From Chimaeribacter californicus (GTDB lineage Bacteria > Pseudomonadota > Gammaproteobacteria > Enterobacterales > Enterobacteriaceae): a stretch of 64,000 bases of DNA. The translations under genes were made by a program, and so were the position numbers. The notes beneath the pieces are model-generated. The model made no database searches, was not told the DNA's origin, and was given only the letters and a program-made list of their open reading frames with translations. The stretch covers positions 1-64,000 of the forward strand of contig NZ_PJZF01000026.1 in NCBI RefSeq assembly GCF_002858675.1, read 5' to 3'. Position 1 is the stretch's first letter; each line of letters begins with the position of its first letter. Below are positions 38,019 to 47,806 of this stretch, in pieces.

Positions 38019-38085
38019 GGAATAATTCTCAGTTAGGCTGTTTACGTCCAGTGGCGACATTTTTGCTGAAAGGAACCTGCACACG

Positions 38086-38742
38086 ATGACGGATACCGTT
38101 ACCCACCGAACGTCCCCGGCCTATCCGTGGGCGGAGGAGATCGCAAACAGCATCAGCCATGGCATTGGGCTGCTGCTGGGCATCATCGGCACGGTGATGC
38201 TGCTGGTCAGTGCCTTTGGTGAAAAAGCCGGGCCGACCACCTTGATAAGCTACAGCGTTTACGGCGGCAGCATGGTGCTGCTCTACCTGGCCTCGACGCT
38301 CTACCACGCCATACCGCACGCCCGCGCCAAATACTGGCTGAAGAAACTCGACCACTGCGCCATTTACCTGCTGATTGCCGGCACCTACACGCCGTTTCTG
38401 CTGGTGGGGCTGAACTCGCCGCTGGCGCGCGGGCTGATGGCGGTGATCTGGGGGCTGGCGCTGGTTGGCGTGCTGTTCAAGCTGGCGTTTGCCCACCGCT
38501 TTGAGAGGCTGTCGCTTATCACCTACCTGACCATGGGCTGGCTCTCGCTGGTGGTGATCTACCAGCTGGCGGTCACGCTGCCGTGGGGGGCGGTGGCGCT
38601 GCTGGCGCTCGGCGGGGTGATTTACAGCCTGGGGGTGATTTTCTACGCCTCGGAACGCTGGCGTTTCGGCCACGCCATCTGGCACCTGTTTGTGCTGGGC
38701 GGCAGCCTCTGCCACTTTCTGGCGATCTACCTGTACGTGTGA
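38086..38742 (+). CDS. trhA: PAQR/hemolysin-III family membrane protein TrhA
   Basis: Seven-transmembrane inner-membrane protein of 218 residues (formerly yqfA), linked to membrane energetics and lipid homeostasis in E. coli. Family motifs are [12 protein letters not shown] at the N-terminus, [10 protein letters not shown] and [17 protein letters not shown], and a C-terminal [17 protein letters not shown], whose His, Ser and Asp residues form the metal site. A FabR-type site lies 68 bp upstream. The 3' end is duplicated in tandem (see the repeat entry). Confidence 0.92.
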   Translation: MTDTVTHRTSPAYPWAEEIANSISHGIGLLLGIIGTVMLLVSAFGEKAGPTTLISYSVYGGSMVLLYLASTLYHAIPHARAKYWLKKLDHCAIYLLIAGTYTPFLLVGLNSPLARGLMAVIWGLALVGVLFKLAFAHRFERLSLITYLTMGWLSLVVIYQLAVTLPWGAVALLALGGVIYSLGVIFYASERWRFGHAIWHLFVLGGSLCHFLAIYLYV

Positions 38743-38770
38743 TGAACAGCCTTTACGTGTAATGAACAGC
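38731..38770 (+). repeat. Tandem duplication of the trhA 3' end
   Basis: Two adjacent 20-bp units (38731-38750 and 38751-38770) differ at two positions. The first encodes the last three trhA codons (Leu-Tyr-Val) and its TGA. The second repeats Leu-Tyr-Val followed by TAA, outside the gene. Confidence 0.85.
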
Positions 38771-38775
38771 ACGCA

Positions 38776-38808
38776 TAAAAAACGGAACCCTCGGGTTCCG
38801 TTTTTTTT
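38776..38808. terminator. Bidirectional terminator between trhA and ygfZ
   Basis: ACGGAACCC pairs with GGGTTCCGT; A-tract on the left and T8 on the right. It serves both convergent genes. Confidence 0.9.
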
Positions 38809-38823
38809 CAGGCCGGCGCGGCG

Positions 38824-38865
38824 TTATTTCTCTTCAATCAATGATTATTTCTCTTCCACCAATGA
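38824..38865 (-). repeat. Tandem duplication of the ygfZ 3' end
   Basis: Two adjacent 21-bp units (38845-38865 and 38824-38844) differ at two positions. On the minus strand each encodes Ser-Leu-(Val/Ile)-Glu-Glu-Lys-stop. The first is the real gene end and the second repeats it immediately beyond the stop, in the same frame. Confidence 0.88.
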
Positions 38866-39840
38866 ATAGGGCAGCGGCTGGATCGACAGGGTGCCGGAGG
38901 CGTCATCGCGCACGCGGAACAGGCTCTCCGGAGCCAGATCGTTATTCATCACCACCTGCACCCACAGGGTGCCGTCGCTGAGCTGAACCGCCGCCAGCAC
39001 CGTGCCGGTGCGCCGCCAGTTTTCGCCCATCTGCATCTCCAGGTCTTCCCCGGCTTCCGGCACGCGGGCCGCCTGCCCGGCCAGCCAGTAGAGCGCCCGC
39101 TTGTTGGCCCCGCGGTATTTGGCGCGTGCCACCATCTCCTGCCCGGCATAACAGCCTTTGCTGAAGCTGATGCCCGCCGGCAGAGCCTGCAGGTTGGCGG
39201 CCTGCGGGATAAACTGCGCGCTGTTGGCGCTGTCAATCACCGGGTAACCGGCTTCAATGTCCAGCGCCAGCCACTGCTCGCTGTCATTGTATTGCGCCTG
39301 TTCGCCCAGCTTCTCCACCAGCGCCCCGGCTTTCTCCGGGGTGGTCACCAGCAGGTAACGCTCGGCCGGCAGGGCGAAATGCAGCAGTGTGGAGCCGCCG
39401 GACTGCACCACCGGGTGCTCCGCCGTGGGCAGCTCATCAAACACCCCGGCCAGCGCGGCACGCGCCTGGAAACCGGCCACGCCCAGCAGCGCCGCCTGAT
39501 CCCCGGCAGCAAAGGTGACTTTGGAAAACACCGCGTACTTCTTGATCTCGGCCAGCTGGCTGTCACGCACGCTGCGGCGCTCCAGATAGGCCCAGCCGTC
39601 ACCGTGCGGGAAAAGCCGCAGGTTGCTCCACATTTTGCCTTTGGCGTCACAATGGGCGCACAGCACATGCTGGTCACTGCCCAGCGATGCCAGATCGGCC
39701 GTGACCTGGCCTTGCAGGTAACTGACGGTGTCAGCACCGGCCACCGTCACCAGCGCCCACGCCTCCAGGGAGATCAGGGTCAGGGGCAGATGCGAAGACG
39801 CGGACGGTTTTTGCGGGGGAAACGGGGTGGTATACGCCAT
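38845..39840 (-). CDS. ygfZ: tRNA-modifying protein YgfZ (folate-binding)
   Basis: Folate-binding GcvT-like protein that supports maturation or repair of certain Fe-S enzymes such as MiaB. The 331-residue product has the family signature [17 protein letters not shown] with its essential Cys. It is divergent from sdhE across a 230-bp gap, as in E. coli. Confidence 0.94.
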   Translation of the reverse strand: MAYTTPFPPQKPSASSHLPLTLISLEAWALVTVAGADTVSYLQGQVTADLASLGSDQHVLCAHCDAKGKMWSNLRLFPHGDGWAYLERRSVRDSQLAEIKKYAVFSKVTFAAGDQAALLGVAGFQARAALAGVFDELPTAEHPVVQSGGSTLLHFALPAERYLLVTTPEKAGALVEKLGEQAQYNDSEQWLALDIEAGYPVIDSANSAQFIPQAANLQALPAGISFSKGCYAGQEMVARAKYRGANKRALYWLAGQAARVPEAGEDLEMQMGENWRRTGTVLAAVQLSDGTLWVQVVMNNDLAPESLFRVRDDASGTLSIQPLPYSLVEEK

Positions 39841-40070
39841 ATAAGGTTCCTGCCAGTAGAAGGGCCATCGGGGTTTGCCTTAATGGTAAAAGAGGTTCAG
39901 GGGATTGCAACAGGTATTCGTGGCATCTTTCCCGCAGAACGTTGCTGCCCGGTAACGGGTTGCAGACTCTTTTTCCGGCATGTGCCGAATTGTTACGCCG
40001 AGGCGCGTGCAGAATGTTAAAATCAATTTAAACTGACGCACTTCCCTGACAGAAAAGGCCGGTAAAACAC

Positions 40071-40337
40071 ATGGATATTAACAATAGGGCACGCATTCAC
40101 TGGGCATGCCGCCGCGGTATGCGCGAGCTGGATATCGCCATCATGCCGTTCTTTGAACATGAATATGACACCCTGAACGACACTGACAAGCAGCTGTTCG
40201 TCCGCCTGCTGGAGTGTGACGATCCGGACCTGTTCAACTGGTTGATGAATCACGGCGCGCCGCAGGACAGCGAATTGCAGCGCATGGTTACCCTGATTCA
40301 GACGCGAAATAAAGACCGTGGCCCAGTGGCGATGTGA
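40071..40337 (+). CDS. sdhE: FAD assembly factor SdhE
   Basis: 88-residue helical protein that promotes covalent flavinylation of SdhA and FrdA. The conserved RGxxE flavin-related motif appears as RRGMRELD (residues about 14-21). It overlaps ygfX by 20 bp, so the two are translationally coupled. Confidence 0.95.
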   Translation: MDINNRARIHWACRRGMRELDIAIMPFFEHEYDTLNDTDKQLFVRLLECDDPDLFNWLMNHGAPQDSELQRMVTLIQTRNKDRGPVAM

Positions 40338-40776
40338 TATCCGCGTTTCCTGGCGCACCCAATTGTTGTCCCTTTTTCTGCATGGCGGGCTGATCCTGCT
40401 GGTGCTGCTGGCCCCCTGGCCGGAAGGCTACCTGCTGGTGTGGCTGACGCTGGTGGTGCTGCTGGTGTTCCAGTGCATCCGCAGCCAGAAAAATATCTCG
40501 GCCCGGCACGGGGAGATGGTGTTCTTGTCGCCGGGGCAACTGCGCTGGAAACAGCGTGAGTGGCAACTGGTGCGCGCGCCGTGGCTGATGCGCAGCGGCA
40601 TGATCCTGACGCTGAAACCGCTGGATGACGGCACAGGGCTGCCGTTCTGGCAGCGACGCCGGCAGCGGCTGTGGCTCGCCTCCGACGCCCTGACGCCTGC
40701 GGCGTGGCGGCACCTCTGCCTCTATGCACGCCAGCAGGGGGCCGCCTCCCACGGGGCAGGGCACGACCGCCCCTGA
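40318..40776 (+). CDS. ygfX: YgfX (CptA) inner-membrane protein
   Basis: 152-residue protein starting at a GTG inside sdhE, with two adjacent transmembrane helices (about residues 14-50) and a cytosolic C-terminal half ([17 protein letters not shown]). E. coli CptA has been described as a toxin-like partner of SdhE that affects cytoskeletal proteins; Serratia YgfX has been linked to SdhE and pigment production. The C-terminal end is longer and lower-complexity than E. coli, and its stop lies in a tandem repeat array. Confidence 0.88.
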   Translation: MAQWRCDIRVSWRTQLLSLFLHGGLILLVLLAPWPEGYLLVWLTLVVLLVFQCIRSQKNISARHGEMVFLSPGQLRWKQREWQLVRAPWLMRSGMILTLKPLDDGTGLPFWQRRRQRLWLASDALTPAAWRHLCLYARQQGAASHGAGHDRP

Positions 40777-40839
40777 ACGGCGTTACAGTCCTGAACGGCA
40801 TGGCAGTCCTGAACGGCGTTACAGTCCTGAACGGCATTA
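40772..40839. repeat. 18-bp tandem array spanning the ygfX-fldB stop codons
   Basis: CCTGAACGGC occurs at 40772, 40790, 40808 and 40826, a strict 18-bp period with GTTACAGT or ATGGCAGT spacers. The first copy contains the ygfX TGA. The array runs right up to the fldB stop (40837-40839), filling the whole intergenic space. On the minus strand the units echo the fldB tail (C-T-T-TAA versus C-T-G-TAA). Confidence 0.88.
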
Positions 40840-41355
40840 AAGCAGCGGGGCCATCTCCTCCAGGATCTGCTCGCACCACTGCTGGAGGCGTTCGTCGCTC
40901 TGGTCATACTGGTTCACTTCATCCAGCGCCAGCCCGACAAAGTGTTTGCCGTCCGGGGTGACTGCTTTGGGGCTGGTGAACTCGAACCCCTCGGTGGGCC
41001 AGTAGCCGATAAAATGCACGCCTTTCGGCTTCAGCTGGTCATGCAGCAGGCCGAGGGCGTCCAGGAACCATTCGCCATAGCCGAGCTGGTCGCCCATGCC
41101 GTACATCGCCACAATCTTGCCTTTCAGGCTCAGGGTCACCAGCTGGTTCCAGACCGCTTCCCAATCCTCCTGAATTTCGCCAAAGTCCCAGGTCGGGATG
41201 CCGAGGATCAGCACCGGGTACTCTTCCATCAGTTTGGGGTCGGCATCGCGCAGGTTGTGCAGGTCAACCAGCTCCTCCCCCAGGATGTCGCGTATCTTTT
41301 CTGCTGCCATTTCGGTGTAACAGGTACTTGAACCGTAAAACAGACCAATCTTCAT
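40837..41355 (-). CDS. fldB: Flavodoxin 2
   Basis: 172-residue FMN electron carrier. The phosphate-binding loop is at the N-terminus ([18 protein letters not shown]), with flavin loops [12 protein letters not shown] and [14 protein letters not shown]. It is convergent with ygfX and divergent from xerD, the conserved order. FldB is SoxRS-regulated in E. coli; no soxbox was identified by eye here. Confidence 0.94.
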   Translation of the reverse strand: MKIGLFYGSSTCYTEMAAEKIRDILGEELVDLHNLRDADPKLMEEYPVLILGIPTWDFGEIQEDWEAVWNQLVTLSLKGKIVAMYGMGDQLGYGEWFLDALGLLHDQLKPKGVHFIGYWPTEGFEFTSPKAVTPDGKHFVGLALDEVNQYDQSDERLQQWCEQILEEMAPLL

Positions 41356-41475
41356 CTTTATGTTGCCATTTGGTTACTGAATTGCAGATAAGCTGAGTGT
41401 ATCAGATTTGCCCCACTATTTTGCCCGGCGATAAGGCATAATGGCGGGCGAATTCACCTCATCCCCGGAGCCAGC

Positions 41476-42381
41476 GTGACAGAGCATGAGCACGATCACA
41501 GCCTGATTGAACAGTTTCTTGATGCCCTCTGGCTGGAGCGCAATCTGGCACAGAATACCCTCGACTCTTACCGGCTTGATTTGCAGGCGCTGGCGGCCTG
41601 GCTGCACCATCATCAGGCCGGGTTATTGAGCGCCGATGCCCCGGCGTTGCAGGCGTTTCTGGCCGAGCGGGTGGAGGGCGGCTACAAGGCCAGCAGCTCG
41701 GCGCGGTTGCTCAGCGCCATGCGCCGCCTGTTCCAGTACCTCTACCGCGAAAAGCAGCGCACGGATGACCCGACGGCGCTGCTCTCGTCGCCCAAGCTGC
41801 CGCAGCGGTTGCCGAAAGATCTCAGCGAGGCGCAAATCGAGGCGCTGTTACAGGCACCCAGCACCGAAAACCCGCTGGAGCTGCGTGACAAAGCGATGCT
41901 GGAGCTGCTCTACGCCACCGGGCTGCGCGTCTCGGAGCTGGTGGGGCTGACGCTGAGCGACGTCAGCCTGCGGCAGGGCGTGGTGCGGGTGATCGGCAAA
42001 GGAAATAAGGAGCGGCTGGTGCCGCTGGGCGAAGAGGCGATCCACTGGCTGGAGAACTACCTGGAGTTCGGCCGCCCATGGCTGCTGAACGGCCAGGCGA
42101 TCGACATCCTGTTCCCCAGCAACCGCAGCCAGAAAATGACGCGCCAGACCTTCTGGCATCGCATCAAGCACTATGCGATCCTTGCCGGCATCGACAGCGA
42201 GCGGCTGTCGCCCCACGTATTGCGCCACGCCTTTGCCACCCATCTGCTGAACCATGGCGCGGATCTGCGGGTCGTACAGATGTTGCTGGGCCACAGCGAT
42301 CTCTCCACCACCCAGATTTACACCCACGTGGCGACGGAACGGCTGAAACAGCTTCACCAACAGCACCATCCCCGTGCCTGA
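41476..42381 (+). CDS. xerD: Site-specific tyrosine recombinase XerD
   Basis: Resolves chromosome dimers at dif with XerC and FtsK. The 301-residue protein starts at a GTG. It has the N-terminal SAM-like core-binding domain (about 1-110) and the catalytic domain with Arg in ATGLRVSELVGL, HxxR in SPHVLRHAFATHLL, His in LLGHSDLSTTQ and the nucleophile in IYTHVA. xerD-dsbC-recJ is the conserved order. Confidence 0.96.
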   Translation: MTEHEHDHSLIEQFLDALWLERNLAQNTLDSYRLDLQALAAWLHHHQAGLLSADAPALQAFLAERVEGGYKASSSARLLSAMRRLFQYLYREKQRTDDPTALLSSPKLPQRLPKDLSEAQIEALLQAPSTENPLELRDKAMLELLYATGLRVSELVGLTLSDVSLRQGVVRVIGKGNKERLVPLGEEAIHWLENYLEFGRPWLLNGQAIDILFPSNRSQKMTRQTFWHRIKHYAILAGIDSERLSPHVLRHAFATHLLNHGADLRVVQMLLGHSDLSTTQIYTHVATERLKQLHQQHHPRA

Positions 42382-42422
42382 GTGCCGGGTGAACCCATCA
42401 GGATATGCACAAGGAACCGATG

Positions 42423-43130
42423 ATGAAAAACCATTTTATGTCGCTGGCGCTGCTGACCGCCGTGCTGTGCGGCAGCGCGCAGGCGGACGATGCCGCCATC
42501 AAATCGAGCCTGAAAGGGCTGGGCGTGCAGCACGTTGAGATTTTGCCTGCGCCGGTGGCCGGGCTGAAAACGGTGCTCACGGAAAATGGCGTGCTCTACA
42601 CCACGGATGATGGCCGCTACATGGTGCAGGGGCCGCTGTATGACGTCAGCGGCAAACAGCCGGTGAATGTCACCAACCGGTTATTGCTGGACAAGCTGAA
42701 CAAGCTGGAACCGGAGATGATCGTCTACAAAGCCGCACACCAGAAACATGTGATCACGGTGTTTACCGACATCACCTGCGGCTACTGCCACAAGCTGCAT
42801 GAGCAGATGAAAGAGTACAACGATCTGGGCATCACCGTGCGCTACCTGGCGTTCCCGCGCCAGGGGCTGGACTCGGTCACCGAGAAGCAGATGCAGGCCA
42901 TCTGGTGCGTGGCTGACCGCAACAAGGCGTTTGACGACGCCATGCGCGGCGAGCAGGTCTCCCCGGCGAGCTGCAACACCGACATCGCCCGCCACTTCGA
43001 GCTGGGCGTGCAGTTCGGCGTCTCCGGCACCCCGGCCATCGTGCTGGAAAACGGCAGCATGGTGCCGGGTTACCAGCCGCCGAAAGAGATGGCAGCGATG
43101 CTGGATGCCCAGAAATCCGCACAAAATTAA
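42423..43130 (+). CDS. dsbC: Thiol:disulfide interchange protein DsbC
   Basis: Periplasmic disulfide isomerase. The ATG at 42423 (MKNHFMSLALL) has AAGGAA seven to eight bases upstream; upstream in-frame ATGs at 42420 and 42405 are alternatives. A signal peptide cleaved after AQA precedes the dimerisation domain, then the thioredoxin domain with the active site TCGYCHKLHEQM (CGYC). A second Cys pair appears in IWCVADRN and SPASCNTD. It lies between xerD and recJ. Confidence 0.95.
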   Translation: MKNHFMSLALLTAVLCGSAQADDAAIKSSLKGLGVQHVEILPAPVAGLKTVLTENGVLYTTDDGRYMVQGPLYDVSGKQPVNVTNRLLLDKLNKLEPEMIVYKAAHQKHVITVFTDITCGYCHKLHEQMKEYNDLGITVRYLAFPRQGLDSVTEKQMQAIWCVADRNKAFDDAMRGEQVSPASCNTDIARHFELGVQFGVSGTPAIVLENGSMVPGYQPPKEMAAMLDAQKSAQN

Positions 43131-43156
43131 AGAACGGTGGTAAGCCCTGAGTGATC

Positions 43157-44884
43157 ATGCAAACAACCCTCCGCCGCCGTGAGGCGGCCCCGGCCGACGG
43201 CCTGCCCGCAGAGATTAACCCGCTGCTGCGCCGCCTCTATGCGGCACGCGGCGTCCGTGCGCCAGAGGAGCTGGAGCGCGGCGTGCGCGGCCTGCTCAGC
43301 TACCAGCAACTCAGCGGCATTGACCGGGCGGTCGCGCTGCTGCAACAGGCGCTGGCTGACCGGCGGCGCATCATGGTGGTCGGGGACTTCGACGCCGACG
43401 GCGCCACCAGTACCGCGCTGACGGTGCTGGCGCTGCGCAGCATGGGCGGCAGCGAGGTGAACTATCTGGTGCCGAACCGTTTTGATGACGGTTACGGCCT
43501 CAGCCCGGAAGTGGTGGAGCAGGCGGCCGCGCGCGGCGCGGAGCTGATCCTCACCGTGGACAACGGCATCTCCTCCCATGCGGGCGTCGATCTGGCGCAC
43601 CAGAAAGGGATTCAGGTGCTGGTCACCGATCACCACCTGCCGGGCGAGACGCTGCCTGCGGCAGAGGCGATCATCAACCCGAACCTGGCCGACTGTGCCT
43701 TTCCCTCCAAATCCCTGGCCGGGGTCGGCGTGGCGTTTTACCTGATGCTGGCGCTGCGCACCGCGCTGCGTGAGGCGGGCTGGTTTGCCCAGCGCGGCCT
43801 GAAAGAGCCGAACCTCGCGGAGCTGCTCGATCTGGTGGCGCTCGGCACGGTGGCGGACGTGGTGCCGCTGGATGCCAACAACCGCATTCTGGTGTTCCAG
43901 GGGCTGAACCGCATCCGCGCCGGCAAGTGCCGCCCCGGCATCCGCGCGCTGCTGGAAGTCTCCGGGCGCGAGGCGCGCACGCTGGCGGCCAGCGATCTCG
44001 GCTTCGGCCTCGGGCCGCGGCTCAATGCGGCCGGGCGGCTGGACGATATGTCCATCGGCGTGGCGCTGCTGCTCAGTGATGACATCGGCCAGGCGCGCGC
44101 GCTGGCCAGCGATCTCGACGCGCTGAACCAGACGCGCCGCGAGATCGAACAGGGGATGCAGGCCGAAGCGCTGGTGCTGTGCGACCAGCTGGAGCGCACC
44201 ACCACCGAGCTGCCTTACGGGCTGGCGATGTACCACCCGGAGTGGCACCAGGGCGTGGTCGGCATCCTCGCCTCACGCATCAAAGAGCGCTTCAACCGGC
44301 CGGTGATCGCCTTTGCCCCGGCGGGTGAGGGCGTGCTGAAAGGCTCCGGCCGCTCGATTGCCGGGCTGCACATGCGTGACGCGCTGGAGCGGCTCGACAC
44401 CCTGCACCCGGGCCTGATGATGAAGTTCGGCGGCCACGCGATGGCGGCCGGGCTGTCGCTGGAGGAGGCGCAGTTTGAGCGCTTCCGCGATTGCTTCGCC
44501 GATCTGGTGGGTGAGTGGCTCGACCCAAGCCAGCTGGAAGGGGTGATTTGGTCAGACGGGGAACTCGCCCCGCAGCAGATGACGCTGGAGACGGCCGAAC
44601 TGCTGCGCGAGGGCGGCCCGTGGGGGCAGGCGTTCCCGGAGCCGACCTTTGACGGCATGTTCCGCATCCTGCAACAGCGGCTGGTGGGCGAGCGCCACCT
44701 CAAGCTGATGGTGGAACCGCTGGGCGGCGGCCCGCTGCTGGACGGCATCGCCTTCAACATCGACACCACCCTCTGGCCGGACAGCAGCGTGCGCGAAGTG
44801 CAGCTGGCGTATAAGCTCGACGTCAATGAATTCCGCGGCAACCGTAACGTGCAATTATTAATCCAGCATCTGTGGCCGCACTGA
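43157..44884 (+). CDS. recJ: Single-stranded-DNA-specific exonuclease RecJ
   Basis: 5'-3' ssDNA exonuclease in RecF recombination and mismatch repair. The protein (575 residues from ATG 43157; a GTG two codons earlier is possible) has DHH-family motifs GDFDADGATST, TVDNGISS, VTDHHLPG and GTVADVVPLD. The DHHA1/OB part follows with GSGRSIAGLHMRDAL and KFGGHAMAAGLSL. The start is 26 bp after dsbC. Confidence 0.96.
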   Translation: MQTTLRRREAAPADGLPAEINPLLRRLYAARGVRAPEELERGVRGLLSYQQLSGIDRAVALLQQALADRRRIMVVGDFDADGATSTALTVLALRSMGGSEVNYLVPNRFDDGYGLSPEVVEQAAARGAELILTVDNGISSHAGVDLAHQKGIQVLVTDHHLPGETLPAAEAIINPNLADCAFPSKSLAGVGVAFYLMLALRTALREAGWFAQRGLKEPNLAELLDLVALGTVADVVPLDANNRILVFQGLNRIRAGKCRPGIRALLEVSGREARTLAASDLGFGLGPRLNAAGRLDDMSIGVALLLSDDIGQARALASDLDALNQTRREIEQGMQAEALVLCDQLERTTTELPYGLAMYHPEWHQGVVGILASRIKERFNRPVIAFAPAGEGVLKGSGRSIAGLHMRDALERLDTLHPGLMMKFGGHAMAAGLSLEEAQFERFRDCFADLVGEWLDPSQLEGVIWSDGELAPQQMTLETAELLREGGPWGQAFPEPTFDGMFRILQQRLVGERHLKLMVEPLGGGPLLDGIAFNIDTTLWPDSSVREVQLAYKLDVNEFRGNRNVQLLIQHLWPH

Positions 44885-45013
44885 GCGGCCGCAGGGCAGG
44901 GGAGTGCGCCAGAAATCGGCGCAACTTGCTATAAACCGGCAGCCAGATCCGCTAGAATTACCGGTTCGAATGGCATTCCGTCATCTGCGACACTAACGTA
45001 AGACTTAAAAACC

Positions 45014-46112
45014 ATGTTTGAAATTAATCCGGTAAAAAATCGAATTCAGGACCTGTCTGCACGGACAGCGGTCCTGAGGGGGTATCTTTGACTACGATGC
45101 CAAGAAAGAGCGACTGGAAGAAGTAAACGCCGAGCTGGAACAGCCCGACGTCTGGAACGAGCCTGAACGCGCCCAGGCGCTGGGCAAAGAGCGCGCGTCG
45201 CTGGAGTCGATCGTGGACACCATCGACCAGCTGGCGCAGGGCCTGGAGGATGTCTCCGGCCTGCTGGAACTGGCCGTGGAAGCCGACGACGAAGAGACCT
45301 TTGACGAGGCCGTCGCCGAGCTGAACCTGCTGGACGAGAAGCTGCAACAGCTCGAGTTCCGCCGCATGTTCTCCGGCGAGTATGACAGCGCCGACTGCTA
45401 CCTCGACATCCAGGCCGGTTCCGGCGGCACCGAAGCCCAGGACTGGGCCAGTATGCTGGTGCGTATGTACCTGCGCTGGGCCGAGGCCAAAGGCTTCAAG
45501 ACTGAAATCATCGAAGAGTCTGACGGCGATGTGGCCGGGCTGAAATCCGCTACCATCAAGATCATCGGCGACTACGCCTTTGGCTGGCTGCGTACCGAAA
45601 CCGGCGTTCACCGCCTGGTGCGCAAAAGCCCGTTTGACTCCGGCGGCCGCCGCCACACCTCATTCAGCTCCGCGTTCGTCTACCCGGAAGTGGATGATGA
45701 CATCGATATCGAAATCAACCCGGCAGATTTGCGCATTGACGTCTACCGTGCCTCCGGCGCGGGTGGTCAGCACGTAAACCGGACGGAATCTGCGGTACGT
45801 ATTACCCACATTCCGACCAACATCGTGACCCAGTGCCAGAACGACCGTTCCCAGCATAAAAACAAAGATCAGGCGATGAAACAGCTGAAAGCGAAGCTGT
45901 ACGAGTTTGAGATGCAAAAGAAAAATGCTGAGAAACAGGCGATGGAAGAGAACAAATCTGACATCGGCTGGGGCAGCCAGATCCGCTCTTATGTGCTGGA
46001 TGATGCCCGCATCAAGGATCTGCGCACCGGCGTTGAGACACGTAATACCCAGGCCGTGCTGGACGGTGACCTGGACAAATTCATTGAGGCAAGTTTGAAA
46101 GCCGGGTTATAA
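45014..46112 (+). CDS. prfB: Peptide chain release factor 2 (programmed +1 frameshift)
   Basis: Recognises UGA and UAA. Translation starts at ATG 45014, reads 25 codons to CTT (45086-45088), meets an in-frame TGA (45089-45091) and continues in the +1 frame from GAC at 45090; the joined product is 365 residues, the normal length. The GGQ motif is in [14 protein letters not shown] and the stop-recognition tripeptide region contains [12 protein letters not shown]. The upstream short frame and the long frame are one gene, not a broken one. lysS follows 9 bp later. Confidence 0.97.
45077..45092 (+). promoter_or_regulatory. prfB autoregulatory frameshift site
   Basis: AGGGGG (internal Shine-Dalgarno-like), three bases, then CTT TGA C. 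Low RF2 makes the ribosome pause at UGA and slip +1 on CUU. Spacing and slippery codon equal the E. coli site. Confidence 0.97.
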
Positions 46113-46121
46113 GGAACCAAA

Positions 46122-47639
46122 ATGTCTGAGCAACAACCCCAAGGCGCAGATCAGGCGCAGGAACTCAACAGCGAACTGAAAGCGCGCCGCGAAAAGCTGG
46201 CCGCCCTGCGCGAAAAAGGCGTGGCGTTCCCGAATGATTTCCGTCGTGACAGCACTTCCGACACCCTGCACGCAGAATATGACAGCAAAGAGAACGACGA
46301 GCTGGAAGCACTGGGTGTGGAAGTCACCGTCGCCGGCCGTATGATGACCCGCCGTATCATGGGCAAGGCGTCGTTCGCTACCCTGCAGGACGTCGGCGGC
46401 AAGATTCAGATCTACGTCTCGCGTGACGATCTGGCGGAAGGCGTCTACAACGAGCAGTTCAAGAAGTGGGATCTGGGCGACATCATCGGCGCGCGCGGCA
46501 AGCTGTTCAAAACCAAGACCGGCGAGCTGTCTATCCACTGCACCGAACTGCGCCTGCTGACCAAAGCCCTGCGCCCGTTGCCGGACAAATTCCACGGCCT
46601 GGCCGACCAGGAAACCCGCTACCGCCAGCGTTACCTTGACCTGATCGCCAATGATGAATCGCGCCATACCTTCAAGGTGCGTTCACAGATCATGTCCGGC
46701 ATCCGTACCTTCATGGTGGAGCACGGCTTCATGGAAGTCGAAACGCCGATGATGCAGGTGATCCCGGGCGGCGCGTCCGCACGTCCGTTCATCACGCACC
46801 ACAACGCGCTCGACATCGACATGTACCTGCGCATCGCGCCGGAACTCTACCTGAAGCGTCTGGTGGTCGGCGGCTTCGAACGCGTGTTCGAAATCAACCG
46901 TAACTTCCGTAATGAAGGGGTTTCCCCACGCCATAACCCTGAGTTCACCATGATGGAACTCTACATGGCGTACGCGGATTACCGTGACCTGATCGTCCTG
47001 ACCGAAAACCTGTTCCGTACCCTGGCGCAGAGCGTGCTGGGTACCACCGTGGTGCCGTACGGCGACCAGGAATTCGATTTCGGCAAGCCGTTCGACAAGC
47101 TGACGATGAAAGAAGCGATCCAGAAATACCGCCCGGAAACCAATCTGGCCGATCTGGATGACTTCGACAAAGCCGTAGCCATTGCCCACTCCCTCGGCAT
47201 CAAGGTCGAGAAGAGCTGGGGCCTGGGCCGCGTGGTGACCGAGATCTTCGAAGAGACCGCGGAAAGCCACCTGATTCAGCCGACCTTCATCACCGAATAC
47301 CCGGCTGAAGTGTCGCCGCTGGCGCGCCGCAACGACGAGAACCCGGAAATCACCGATCGCTTCGAGTTCTTCATCGGCGGCCGTGAAATCGGTAACGGCT
47401 TCTCAGAGCTGAACGATGCAGAAGATCAGGCAGAGCGTTTCCAGCAGCAAGTGAACGCCAAAGATGCCGGTGATGACGAAGCGATGTTCTACGACGAAGA
47501 CTACGTCACCGCGCTGGAGCACGGCCTGCCGCCGACCGCCGGTCTGGGCATCGGCATCGACCGTATGGTGATGCTGTTCACCAACAGCCACACCATCCGC
47601 GACGTGATTCTGTTCCCGGCAATGCGCCCGCAGAAATAA
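46122..47639 (+). CDS. lysS: Lysyl-tRNA synthetase, class II
   Basis: Charges tRNA-Lys. The 505-residue protein has the N-terminal OB-fold anticodon-binding domain (about 60-170) and the class II core: motif 1 around [16 protein letters not shown], motif 2 [20 protein letters not shown], and motif 3 [14 protein letters not shown]. It is cotranscribed with prfB. Confidence 0.97.
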   Translation: MSEQQPQGADQAQELNSELKARREKLAALREKGVAFPNDFRRDSTSDTLHAEYDSKENDELEALGVEVTVAGRMMTRRIMGKASFATLQDVGGKIQIYVSRDDLAEGVYNEQFKKWDLGDIIGARGKLFKTKTGELSIHCTELRLLTKALRPLPDKFHGLADQETRYRQRYLDLIANDESRHTFKVRSQIMSGIRTFMVEHGFMEVETPMMQVIPGGASARPFITHHNALDIDMYLRIAPELYLKRLVVGGFERVFEINRNFRNEGVSPRHNPEFTMMELYMAYADYRDLIVLTENLFRTLAQSVLGTTVVPYGDQEFDFGKPFDKLTMKEAIQKYRPETNLADLDDFDKAVAIAHSLGIKVEKSWGLGRVVTEIFEETAESHLIQPTFITEYPAEVSPLARRNDENPEITDRFEFFIGGREIGNGFSELNDAEDQAERFQQQVNAKDAGDDEAMFYDEDYVTALEHGLPPTAGLGIGIDRMVMLFTNSHTIRDVILFPAMRPQK

Positions 47640-47658
47640 CCCGCTGTTCTGTGATAAA

Positions 47659-47681
47659 AGGGCGCTCCGGCGCTCTTTTTT
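47659..47681 (+). terminator. Intrinsic terminator of prfB-lysS
   Basis: AGGGCGC/GCGCTCT stem with a TCCG loop, followed by a T-tract, 20 bp after the lysS stop. Confidence 0.8.
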
Positions 47682-47806
47682 ATGCCTGTTATCCGGCGTG
47701 AGTGATGTGTTATGACCGGGCCTGATATTTTGTTATGGGCTAAATGATAGGAATAACAGAGGCTTAGTGTGACGCTGGTCAGACACGTTCAGACGAGGGG
47801 CACACC

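Noticed and set aside
45014-45091. Short 25-codon ORF ending in TGA before prfB
   Set aside because: This is the zero-frame part of prfB before the programmed +1 shift, not a separate leader peptide or a broken gene.
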